DNA of 13,933 nt. Source: Lamprocystis purpurea (lineage in GTDB: Bacteria > Pseudomonadota > Gammaproteobacteria > Chromatiales > Chromatiaceae). This document shows, piece by piece, positions 1 through 6,631 of this stretch; the stretch's first letter is position 1; each line of letters opens with the position of its first letter. A model generated the notes under the pieces. The model was given only the letters and a program-made list of their open reading frames with translations, had not been told where the DNA came from and did no database searches. The stretch lies in contig DYRB01000033.1 of NCBI GenBank assembly GCA_020718945.1, positions 1 to 13,933 on the forward strand, in the 5' to 3' direction. The position numbers were made by a program, and so were the translations under genes.

Positions 1-10
1 GCTCCCACGG
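1..10 (-). repeat. REP-like repeat fragment cut by the window edge
   Basis: The first ten bases match the outer arm (GCTCCCACGG) of the REP-like repeats found at 6092-6114 and 8066-8088, in the same orientation. Only ten bases are inside the window and the flank after them differs, so this is suggestive only. The inner half of the repeat would lie upstream of the window. Confidence 0.3.
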
Positions 11-51
11 TCGGCCTCCCGGTCGAACCAACACCTAATGCAGACACAGCC

Positions 52-80
52 AAAAAAAATGCCCGGCAGGTTGCCGGGCA
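52..80 (-). terminator. Intrinsic terminator downstream of phaB
   Basis: Positions 60-68 and 72-80 form a perfect 9-bp G+C-rich stem with a 3-nt loop. Read on the minus strand it is followed directly by eight U residues (A-tract 52-59). This is a textbook rho-independent terminator for leftward transcription and lies about 107 nt beyond the phaB stop. A second, weaker hairpin (84-89 with 97-102) sits between the stop codon and the terminator. There is no T-tract on the other side, so it should act on the minus strand only. Confidence 0.88.
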
Positions 81-187
81 AAGCGTCTCATAGAGAGAGA
101 CGAGGAGGACTCTGGTGGGCCGGGTCGCCGGGTGGCGGCCAGGCCTGATGGGTTCGGTGTGGCGGGGATCGCGCCCCGCTGGACCTG

Positions 188-937
188 CTAATGGATGAAC
201 AGCCCGCCGTTGACCGACAGGTTGATGCCCGTGACGTAGCCGTTCTCCGCGGCAACCAGGAAGGCGACGGCGGCGGCGATCTCCGCCGGGGTGCCCATGC
301 GACGCATGGGGATGCCGGAGATGATGGAGTCGCGCACCTTGTCGTCCATGGCCAGGGTCATGGCGGTCTCGACATAGCCGGGGGAGACGGTGTTGACCGT
401 CACGCCCTTGGCCGCGCCTTCCTGGGCCAGGGCCATGGTGAAGCCGTGCATGCCGGCCTTGGCCGCGGAGTAGTTGGCCTGACCGAACTGGCCGCGCTGG
501 CCGTTGACCGAGGCGATGTTGACGATCCGTCCGAAGCCCTGGGCCAGCATGTCTTCCCACAACGGGCGGGTGACGTTGTAGACGCTGTTGAGGTTGACGT
601 TGATGACCGCCTCCCACTGGGCCTGCTCCATCTTGCGGAAGGTCCGGTCGCGGGTGATGCCGGCGCAGTTGACCAGGATCGAGACCGGGCCGTGCCTTTC
701 CTTGATCTCCGTGGCCATGCGGGCGCAGTCCTCGGCGGAGGAGACATCGGCGGCGATGGTGTCGATGTCCAGGCCCTCGGCGGCGCGGGCGGCGCGCCAG
801 GCGGTGGCGGCCTCGGCCTCGGACGGGTGGCAGTTGGCCACGACCTTGTAGCCATCCTTCGCCAGACGCTCGCAGAGGGCGGTACCGATACCGCCAATAC
901 CGCCGGTGACGAGGGCAACGCGCGTTTGTTCGGTCAT
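188..937 (-). CDS. phaB: Acetoacetyl-CoA reductase (PhaB)
   Basis: A short-chain dehydrogenase/reductase of 249 residues, the usual PhaB length. It reduces acetoacetyl-CoA to (R)-3-hydroxybutyryl-CoA with NADPH, the second step of polyhydroxybutyrate synthesis in the cytoplasm. The nucleotide-binding glycine motif TGGIGGIG is at residues 11-18, NCAG at 90-93, N115 in NVNLNS, and the catalytic triad S143, Y156, K160 is intact (YSAAK). The segment GITRDRTFRKM and the end NGGLFIH are typical of PhaB rather than FabG. The ATG at 937 was chosen because a GGAGAG ribosome site lies 7 nt upstream (945-950) and the family N-terminus begins there; the open frame upstream is only unstopped GC-rich sequence. 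It follows the phasin gene on the same strand after 178 nt and ends ahead of a strong terminator. No thiolase or PHA synthase gene is in the window. Confidence 0.95.
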   Translation of the reverse strand: MTEQTRVALVTGGIGGIGTALCERLAKDGYKVVANCHPSEAEAATAWRAARAAEGLDIDTIAADVSSAEDCARMATEIKERHGPVSILVNCAGITRDRTFRKMEQAQWEAVINVNLNSVYNVTRPLWEDMLAQGFGRIVNIASVNGQRGQFGQANYSAAKAGMHGFTMALAQEGAAKGVTVNTVSPGYVETAMTLAMDDKVRDSIISGIPMRRMGTPAEIAAAVAFLVAAENGYVTGINLSVNGGLFIH

Positions 938-1085
938 GTTCGGTCTCTCCAGTAGTCTTGGTCTTGGTGCAGTGGGTGGATACAGTGTCCCGTCGCAGTG
1001 CTTGGGCACAGGCCCGCCGCCCTGGGGCGGGGGCGGGCGCGGGCGCAGTGTAACCGGCCGCGGCCTAGTCGGCTGCGGGCGGCGG

Positions 1086-1103
1086 GAGCCCATACTTGGG
1101 CTC
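1086..1103 (-). other. Stem-loop in the phasin-phaB intergenic gap
   Basis: Positions 1086-1092 and 1097-1103 form a perfect 7-bp stem with a 4-nt loop, starting 12 nt after the phasin stop codon. On the minus strand no U-tract follows it, so it is not a standard terminator. It could be a processing or 3'-end stabilising hairpin that lets phasin mRNA outnumber phaB mRNA, which is inference. The rest of the gap (938-1085) is G+C-rich with no gene that I can support. Confidence 0.4.
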
Positions 1104-1115
1104 GGTGCGGCGGTT

Positions 1116-1478
1116 TTAGGCCGCGGTGGGGATGCGCATGTCGGCGGCCAGGTCGGCCACGCCGGACTTGTACCAGTCGCGGTACCCGTCACGGACCTCG
1201 GCGGCGACCTGCTGGTTGGTCTTGGCCTCTTCCATCAGGCGCTCGCCGACGGCCTTGGCCATCTCCATCTGGGCCTTGACGAAGTCGGTGTAGCTCTTGG
1301 ACTCGGAGGCGAGCTTCATGGAGCGCAGGGTCTGCTCCATGAAGTAGCCCATCACGTCCATCTGGCGGGCGGTCATGCGCTCCCAGGCGCGCAGGTTCAG
1401 CTCGTTGAGGGCGTTCATGCGCTCGACGTTCTTGTTGGTCAGCTCGGTCACGATCTTGGTGGTGTCTTGCTGGTTCAT
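1116..1478 (-). CDS. phaP: Phasin family protein, PHB granule-associated
   Basis: A 120-residue protein, almost entirely amphipathic helix, with no signal peptide or membrane segment. It shows the TIGR01841-type phasin pattern: an N-terminal NVERMNALNELNLRAWERM segment, a middle MGYFMEQTLRSMKLASESKSY, and a C-terminal YRDWYKSGVADL. Phasins coat the surface of polyhydroxybutyrate granules, limit granule fusion and influence synthase activity. The ATG at 1478 was preferred over an upstream in-frame ATG at 1517 because GGAGA (1485-1489) lies 6 nt before it, and the upstream start would fall at about the expected transcription start. The neighbour phaB supports the role. It has its own strong promoter (1530-1558). 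It is a short phasin of the kind seen beside phaB in purple sulfur bacteria. Confidence 0.9.
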   Translation of the reverse strand: MNQQDTTKIVTELTNKNVERMNALNELNLRAWERMTARQMDVMGYFMEQTLRSMKLASESKSYTDFVKAQMEMAKAVGERLMEEAKTNQQVAAEVRDGYRDWYKSGVADLAADMRIPTAA

Positions 1479-1517
1479 GGTAGGTCTCCGGTTGGGCGAA
1501 TTGGTGCGGTGCAGCAT

Positions 1518-1533
1518 TTGTTGCAGCGCACAA
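1518..1533. promoter_or_regulatory. Operator-like imperfect palindrome over the phasin promoter
   Basis: TTGTTGCAGCGCACAA has matching outer arms TTGT/ACAA around TGC/GCA-rich half-sites. It overlaps the -10 box (1530-1535) and the expected start of transcription, where a repressor would act. PhaR-type regulators of phasin genes bind TGC/GCA-rich sites in other proteobacteria, so PhaR is a candidate. The link is inference, and no phaR gene is in the window. Confidence 0.3.
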
Positions 1534-1558
1534 TAATTTCCTCGGGGCGACCTGTCAA
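1530..1558 (-). promoter_or_regulatory. Sigma70-type promoter of the phasin-phaB unit
   Basis: On the minus strand a perfect TTGACA (-35, 1553-1558) is separated by exactly 17 nt from TATTGT (-10, 1530-1535; 4 of 6 consensus positions). Transcription would start near 1523, giving a leader of about 45 nt before the phasin ATG. This is the best sigma70-type promoter I saw in the window, consistent with the high phasin levels needed to cover granules. Confidence 0.75.
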
Positions 1559-1671
1559 GCGCTTTTCAAAAAAAGCTTTTCGTGGGACCCGCGTACGCCG
1601 CCGGGGCCTTGCACCGGGGCCCGGGTTAGCATGCCGGCGTCCGGCCCTGTCCCAGTGCATCCGGAGGTCCC

Positions 1672-1990
1672 ATGCCCATGCCCGCCGCCCGTCCTTGGCG
1701 TCGCCCTGTTGCCGGCCTTGCTGGGCTGTGGCCCGGCGGGGGCGGCGGCGCCGTCCCTGATCGAGGTCCCAATCGAACTCGGTGGACTGGACATAGACGC
1801 CGGCTGCGGGGTGGACTAGCCGCCGCGCCAGGCCCTCATCGGCCTGGTGGCGCGCCTGGGGTTCGGTCCGGACTGGACCCTGCGGCCGAGCTTCCGGGTC
1901 CTGCCGCCGCGCTTCCTGGACGGCTATGAGGTCACAGCCCTCGGCATCGATGCCTCGCCCCTCCTTCAGTTCGGTCTTCGAGGATTGAAA
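1672..1990 (+). pseudogene. Possible decayed lipoprotein-like gene
   Basis: I do not recognise this gene. An ATG at 1672 has a GGAGG ribosome site at 1662-1666. A shift from that frame into the neighbouring frame within about 30 nt gives a signal-peptide-like stretch with a lipobox (GVALLPALLGCGPAG), then LIEVPIELGGLDIDAG. A TAG at 1817-1819 interrupts, and the same frame reads on as protein-like sequence (LVARLGFGPDWTLRPSFRV, then RFLDGYEVTALGIDA) to about 1990, where it meets the purL terminator. This pattern suggests a secreted protein broken by one frameshift and one stop. The alternative is chance open frame in GC-rich spacer; the in-frame ATG at 1631 gives only 62 residues and has no ribosome site. 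Confidence 0.3.
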
Positions 1991-2017
1991 AATCGTTGCC
2001 AAGCTGGTGCTGGGCAA
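1988..2017 (-). terminator. Probable intrinsic terminator of purL
   Basis: On the minus strand, 12 nt after the purL stop, positions 2013-2017 pair with 1996-2000 and 2009-2011 with 2002-2004. The A2001/G2012 mismatch separates the two stems and the loop is 4 nt. Five U residues follow after 3 nt (A-tract 1988-1992). The stem is modest and the U-tract is short, so termination may be partial. Confidence 0.5.
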
Positions 2018-2028
2018 AGCGAAGCGCC

Positions 2029-5000
2029 TCACCCCACCCAAGCCCGGGCATTACGGAACAGCCGCAGCCAGGGCCCGTCCTCGCCCCAGCCGTCCGGGTG
2101 CCAGGAGTGTTGCAGGGTGCGGAAGACCCGCTCCGGGTGGGGCATGAGGATGGTGACCCGCCCGTCGGCGCTGGCCAGCCCTGCGATACCCTGGGGTGAT
2201 CCGTTGGGATTGGCCGGGTAGCGGCCGGCCACAGACCCGTCGTTCTCGATGTAGCGCAGGGCGACCTGGGGGGCGGCCGCCTCCAGGGCCGCGGTGTCCG
2301 GGAACTCCGCCCGGCCCTCGCCATGGGCCACGACTATGGGCAGGCGCGACCCGGTCATGCCCTGCATCAGGATGGACGGCGACTCGGGGACCTCCACCAT
2401 CACCAGCCGGGCCTCGAATTGCTCCGAGCGGTTGCGCACGAAGCGCGGCCAGGACCCGGCCCCGGGGATGATCTGGTGCAGGTTGGAGAGCATCTGACAG
2501 CCGTTGCACACCCCCAGGGTAAAGCTGTCCGCCCGCTCGAAGAACCCCTGGAACTGGTCCCGGGCCCGCGGATTGAACAGGATGGACTTGGCCCAACCCC
2601 CGCCGGCGCCGAGCACGTCGCCGTAGGAGAAGCCGCCGCAGGCCACCAGGCCGCGGAAGCCGTCCAGGGTGGCCCGCCCAGAGACAATGTCGGACAGGTG
2701 CAGGTCCACGCACTCGAAGCCGGCGCGGTGGAAGGCGGCGGCCATCTCGACCTGGCCGTTGACCCCCTGCTCCCGCAGCACCGCCAGGCGCGGCCTGGCC
2801 CCGCGGGCGGCATAGGGCGCGGCGATGTCCTGCTGGGGGTCGAAGGTCAGGTCGGCACTCAGTCCCCAATCCGCCGGGTCTTGGAGGCGCTCGAACTCCT
2901 CCCGGGCGCAGTCCGGGTTGTCGCGCAGGGCCTGGATGCGGTAGGTGACCTCGGACCAGGCCCTTTGCAGGTCGGCCCGGGTCGCCCCATGGACCTCGAC
3001 CCCGTCGCGCAGCAGGCGCAAGGTCCCGTCCCCCGACGGCGCCCCTATGACCCGGGTCAGCCAGCCCAGGCGATGCTCGGCCAGGCCCTGGAGGACGGCG
3101 CCGAGGTCTGAGCGGCGGACCTGGATCACCACCCCGATCTCTTCGCTGAACAGGGCCGGCAGGTCCTCGGGGCCCACCCGATCCAGGTCCACCGAGAGCC
3201 CGCAGCGCCCGGCGAAGGCCATCTCCGCCAGGGCCACCAGCAGGCCGCCGTCGGAGCGGTCGTGGTAGGCGAGGATCTTGTCCCTCAGGGCCCCGAGGGC
3301 GGCGAACAGGTCCTTGAGGCGCTCCGGGTCGTCCAGGTCCGGGGCTGCGTCGCCCAACTGGCCATAGACCTGCGCCAGGCAGGACCCGCCCAATCGGTTC
3401 CGGCCTGCCCCCAGGTCGATCAGGATCAGGTCCGTCTCCCCCTGGTCGGTGCGCAATTGGGGGGTCAGGGTCCGGCGCACGTCCCCCACCGGGGCGAAGG
3501 CGGAGACGATGAGCGACAGGGGTGCGGTCATGGCCCTCTGGCCCTCGGGCCCGGACCAGACCGTCTTCATGCTCATGGAGTCCTTGCCCACCGGGATGGC
3601 GATGCCCAAGGCCGGGCACAGCTCCATGCCCACAGCTCGGACCGTCTCGTAGAGCCGCGCGTCCTCCCCCGGGTGACCGGCGGCTGCCATCCAGTTGGCG
3701 GACAGACGCACCTGGCCCAGGTCGGCGATGTCGGCGGCGGCCAGGTTGGTGATGGCCTCGCCCACCGCCATGCGCCCCGAGGCGGCGGCGTCGATGAGGG
3801 CCAGCGGGGTCCGCTCGCCAATGGCCATGGCCTCGCCGGTCACACCGGTGTAGTCGCTGACCGTGACCGCGCAGTCCGCCACCGGGACCTGCCAGGGCCC
3901 GACCATCTGGTCCCGGGCCACCTGACCGGTGATGCTGCGGTCGCCGATGGAGATGAGGAAGGTCTTGTTGGCCACGGTGGGCAGGCGCAGGACCCGCCCT
4001 ATGGCCTCCCCCAGGTCGATCCCGGCCCCATCGACGGGCCTCAGCGGTACCACCAGCCGCTGCACGTCCCGCAGCATCCGCGGCGGCTTGCCGAACAGCA
4101 GCGACATGGGCATGTCGATGGGGGCCTCGTGCAGCAGCCCATCGCCCAGGTGCAGGTGCAGTTCATCGGTCGCCTCGCCCACCACCGCATAGGGGCAGCG
4201 CTCCCGCTCGCAGAGGGCGCGGAACTCCGCCAGGCGCTCGGCGGCAATCGCCAGGACGTAGCGCTCCTGCGACTCGTTGGACCAGATCTCCATGGGCGAC
4301 ATGCCCGGGTCGTCGTTGGGCACGGCGCGCAGGTCGAAGCGCCCGCCGCGACCGCCGTCATGGACCAGCTCCGGCAATGCGTTGGACAGGCCCCCGGCCC
4401 CCACGTCGTGGATGAAGAGTATCGGATTGGCCTCGCCCCGGGCCCAGCAGCGGTCTATGACCTCCTGGCAGCGGCGCTGCATCTCCGGGTTGGCGCGTTG
4501 CACCGAGGCGAAGTCCAGGTCCTCGGCGGAGGCCCCGCTGGCCATGCTGGAGGCGGCCCCGCCGCCTAGGCCGATGAGCATGGCCGGGCCGCCCAGGACC
4601 ACCAGGGGCGTGCCCGCCGGGAAGGGCCGCTTCTCGATGTCGGCGGCACGGATGTTGCCCAGGCCCCCGGCCAGCATGATGGGCTTGTGATAGCCGCGCA
4701 GCTCTGGGCCAGCGGGGCCCGGGACCTCCTGCTCATAGGTGCGGAAGTAGCCGCAGAGATTGGGCCGGCCGAATTCGTTGTTGAAGGCCGCCGCCCCTAT
4801 GGGCCCCTCCAGCATGATGTCCAGGGCCGAGACGATGCGCCCGGGCCGGCCGAAGTCCCGCTCCCAGGGCTCCTCCATCCCTGGGATGCGCAGGTTGGAG
4901 ACCGAGAAGCCGCTTAAGCCCGCCTTGGGCTTGGAGCCGCGCCCTGTGGCCCCCTCGTCGCGGATCTCCCCGCCGGAGCCGGTGGCGGCCCCCGGGTCCG

Positions 5001-5910
5001 GGGCAATGGCGGTGGGGTGGTTGTGGGTCTCCACCTTCATCAGGATATGGATGGGCTCGACCAGCTCGCGGTAGACGGCATCCAAGGGGTCCGGGACCAG
5101 GCGCCGGCCAGGCCAGCCCTCGATCACAGCGGCGTTGTCCTTGTACGCCGAGAGCACACCCGCCGGGGCCAGGCGGGTGGTGTTGCGGATCATGGCGAAC
5201 AGGGACAGGTCCTGGGGCTCGCCGTCGATCACCCAGTCGGCGTTGAAGATCTTGTGCCGACAGTGCTCCGAATTGGCCTGGGCGAACATCATCAGTTCCA
5301 CGTCCGTGGGGTTGCGCCCCAGGGCGGTGAAGCTCGCGGTCAGGTAGTCGATCTCGTCCCCGGACAGGGCCAGGCCCAGGGCTGTGTTGGCCGCTGCCAG
5401 GGCGGCCCGGCCCCCGGTCAGGACATCCACCCGGGTCAGGGGGCGGGGCTCGGCCCGCTCGAACAGCCGCCCGGCCTCGCTCAGGTCCAGCAGGGCGACC
5501 TGGGTCATGCGGTCGTGCAGCACCGCGGTCGCCCGGGCCAGGGCCTCGTCGTCCGGGGGGTCCTGGGCCTCCAGGTAGTAGGCGGTCCCGCGCTCCAGGC
5601 GGCGGATGGCGGTCAGGCCGCAGTTGTGGGCGATGTCCGTGGCCTTGGACGACCAGGGGGAGATGGTCCCGGGGCGCGGCACCACCAGCACCAGGCGCCC
5701 GGTGGGGGCCTGGGCCGGGAGGCTGGGGCCATAGCGCAGCAGCCCCTCCAGCAGGGCCGGCTCGTCCCCGGTCAGGTCGCGGCCCGCATCCACGAAGTGC
5801 ATGAACTCCGCGTAGGGCCGCAGGTCCAGGCCGGTGGCGGCCCGCAGGCGTTCCTGGAGCTTTTGCAGGCGGAAATCCGAGAGGGCAGGGGCGCCGCGAA
5901 GGGTCAGCAT
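2029..5910 (-). CDS. purL: Phosphoribosylformylglycinamidine synthase (PurL, large type)
   Basis: A single-chain enzyme of 1293 residues (E. coli PurL has 1295). It converts formylglycinamide ribotide, glutamine and ATP to formylglycinamidine ribotide, step four of purine synthesis, in the cytoplasm. The order is an N-terminal PurS-like domain (MLTLRGAPALSDFRLQKL), a linker, two AIR-synthase-like halves with the ATP/substrate motif KVETHNHP at 292-299 and GSGGEIRDEGATGRGS just after, and a C-terminal class I glutamine amidotransferase from about 1039. The amidotransferase triad is intact: C1135 in GVCNGCQ, H1258 and E1260 in MPHPE. The ATG at 5910 was chosen because it gives the family N-terminus and has AGGA (5920-5923) 9 nt upstream. 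The open frame continues 91 codons further, but that extension translates a REP-like repeat and spacer. It appears monocistronic, with a hairpin terminator after it. No PurR-type operator was seen. Confidence 0.97.
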   Translation of the reverse strand: MLTLRGAPALSDFRLQKLQERLRAATGLDLRPYAEFMHFVDAGRDLTGDEPALLEGLLRYGPSLPAQAPTGRLVLVVPRPGTISPWSSKATDIAHNCGLTAIRRLERGTAYYLEAQDPPDDEALARATAVLHDRMTQVALLDLSEAGRLFERAEPRPLTRVDVLTGGRAALAAANTALGLALSGDEIDYLTASFTALGRNPTDVELMMFAQANSEHCRHKIFNADWVIDGEPQDLSLFAMIRNTTRLAPAGVLSAYKDNAAVIEGWPGRRLVPDPLDAVYRELVEPIHILMKVETHNHPTAIAPDPGAATGSGGEIRDEGATGRGSKPKAGLSGFSVSNLRIPGMEEPWERDFGRPGRIVSALDIMLEGPIGAAAFNNEFGRPNLCGYFRTYEQEVPGPAGPELRGYHKPIMLAGGLGNIRAADIEKRPFPAGTPLVVLGGPAMLIGLGGGAASSMASGASAEDLDFASVQRANPEMQRRCQEVIDRCWARGEANPILFIHDVGAGGLSNALPELVHDGGRGGRFDLRAVPNDDPGMSPMEIWSNESQERYVLAIAAERLAEFRALCERERCPYAVVGEATDELHLHLGDGLLHEAPIDMPMSLLFGKPPRMLRDVQRLVVPLRPVDGAGIDLGEAIGRVLRLPTVANKTFLISIGDRSITGQVARDQMVGPWQVPVADCAVTVSDYTGVTGEAMAIGERTPLALIDAAASGRMAVGEAITNLAAADIADLGQVRLSANWMAAAGHPGEDARLYETVRAVGMELCPALGIAIPVGKDSMSMKTVWSGPEGQRAMTAPLSLIVSAFAPVGDVRRTLTPQLRTDQGETDLILIDLGAGRNRLGGSCLAQVYGQLGDAAPDLDDPERLKDLFAALGALRDKILAYHDRSDGGLLVALAEMAFAGRCGLSVDLDRVGPEDLPALFSEEIGVVIQVRRSDLGAVLQGLAEHRLGWLTRVIGAPSGDGTLRLLRDGVEVHGATRADLQRAWSEVTYRIQALRDNPDCAREEFERLQDPADWGLSADLTFDPQQDIAAPYAARGARPRLAVLREQGVNGQVEMAAAFHRAGFECVDLHLSDIVSGRATLDGFRGLVACGGFSYGDVLGAGGGWAKSILFNPRARDQFQGFFERADSFTLGVCNGCQMLSNLHQIIPGAGSWPRFVRNRSEQFEARLVMVEVPESPSILMQGMTGSRLPIVVAHGEGRAEFPDTAALEAAAPQVALRYIENDGSVAGRYPANPNGSPQGIAGLASADGRVTILMPHPERVFRTLQHSWHPDGWGEDGPWLRLFRNARAWVG

Positions 5911-5945
5911 GGGTGGCAGTCCTGGGACAGGAAAGGGCGCTGGGC

Positions 5946-5951
5946 ATGATA
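5946..5951 (-). promoter_or_regulatory. Candidate -10 box for purL
   Basis: TATCAT (5 of 6 matches to TATAAT) on the minus strand lies 35 nt upstream of the purL ATG. No good -35 hexamer is found 16-18 nt upstream, so this is only a candidate. Confidence 0.3.
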
Positions 5952-6025
5952 CCCGATGCGCGGCGGGCCGGGCCCTGACCGTACCCGCGCCCGGCAATCC
6001 CGAGCCTGAGACCTTGGGAGGCACC

Positions 6026-6121
6026 GTGGGAGCGCCACCGCGGCGCGATAGGGCGAAGCGTAGCGAGCCCGTTGGCCACCACAGGGCTCGGTCGCGGCGA
6101 GGCGCCGCTCCCACGGGCACC
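6026..6121. repeat. Palindromic REP-pair (BIME/MITE-like) element
   Basis: Two diverged copies of a 23-nt REP-like unit face each other. One reads on the plus strand from 6026 (GTGGGAGCGCC...) to about 6048; the other reads on the minus strand at 6092-6114 (GTGGGAGCGGCGCC...). Between them is a second inverted repeat, CGAGCCC (6064-6070) with GGGCTCG (6084-6090). The whole element can fold into a cruciform of about 90 nt. The right arm plus flank (6089-6121) is identical over 33 nt to 8063-8095. Comparable repeats in pseudomonads and enterics are moved by RAYT (Y1 REP-associated) transposases; no such gene is present here. It lies about 115 bp upstream of the purL start. Confidence 0.75.
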
Positions 6122-6386
6122 CATCTGGCCTCCTTATGGGGACTGCTGAGCCGCGCCGACACCGCCGCCCCGCTTTCCTGCAACCCGTGGGGCCGATTTA
6201 CACTGTCGCCATCCTGCCGCCCAGGCCGGTAGCGGCGACCCGGATGCCCGGGGACCCAAATGGACGGGGATGGCGACGGCGAACCCTGCGAGCGGCAGTG
6301 GTGCGACTGAGCGTCGGGCAGATTGGGGGTGCGGCCGGGGGCCGACGGACGGCTCGCAGTGTTCGCGCGCCGGATCGGCGGGGGTA
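6122..6386. other. Gene-poor spacer
   Basis: Between the REP pair and the Uma2-like remnant I see no supported gene. Open frames on both strands have low-complexity Arg/Pro/Gly-rich translations, no ribosome sites and no recognisable motifs. It may be fully decayed coding sequence. Confidence 0.5.
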
Positions 6387-6587
6387 TCAGGCGTAGATCT
6401 CTGCCACCGGGACCTCGACCCCGACGGATTTCAGGCCGAGCGGATCGGCCTCCCCCAGGGACTCCTCCGCCCAGCCGTTGGCGCGGCGCTAGACCTGCAC
6501 CCGGCGGGGCATCTGGGATAGGTCCGCATCCAAAGCTCCGGGGCAGTGCGCGGCAAGGGCCTCGTCGCGCTGATGCGCAAACTCGCC
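6387..6587 (-). pseudogene. Decayed C-terminus of a Uma2-like (DUF820) gene
   Basis: On the minus strand one frame, ending at a TGA (6387-6389), reads LSQMPRRVQV, a TAG (6489-6491), RRANGWAEESLGEADPLGLK, then SVGVEVPVAEIYA. The spacing of VQV-(Y)-RR-x2-GW, then SVGVEVPVAEIYA, resembles the C-terminal strands of Uma2-family nuclease-fold proteins (typically VEVYRR...GW...LPSLGVELPLAEIY). The TAG sits where a tyrosine codon (TAC) is expected, so a single base change may explain it. Upstream the match fades (GEFAHQRD near 6567-6587) and no start or catalytic PD-(D/E)XK core is visible. It lies just downstream of the HPt gene on the same strand. The family call comes from pattern memory only; the evidence for a gene remnant is stronger than the evidence for the family. 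Confidence 0.4.
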
Positions 6588-6631
6588 CAGGGGCTGCGGC
6601 GTTTGGCCCGCGGCCAGCCCTCGCGGGTGAG

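Noticed and set aside
938..1192. 85-codon N-terminal extension of PhaB
   Set aside because: Low-complexity Pro/Arg/Thr-rich translation that overlaps the phasin gene. The true start at 937 has GGAGAG and the correct SDR N-terminus.
3262..4569. 435-codon plus-strand frame inside purL
   Set aside because: Antisense shadow of purL with no recognisable domain and His/Gly/Gln bias.
5911..6183. 91-codon N-terminal extension of PurL
   Set aside because: It translates the REP-like repeat and spacer (VPVGAAPRRDR). The family N-terminus starts at MLTLRG with a ribosome site, and the resulting length matches PurL.
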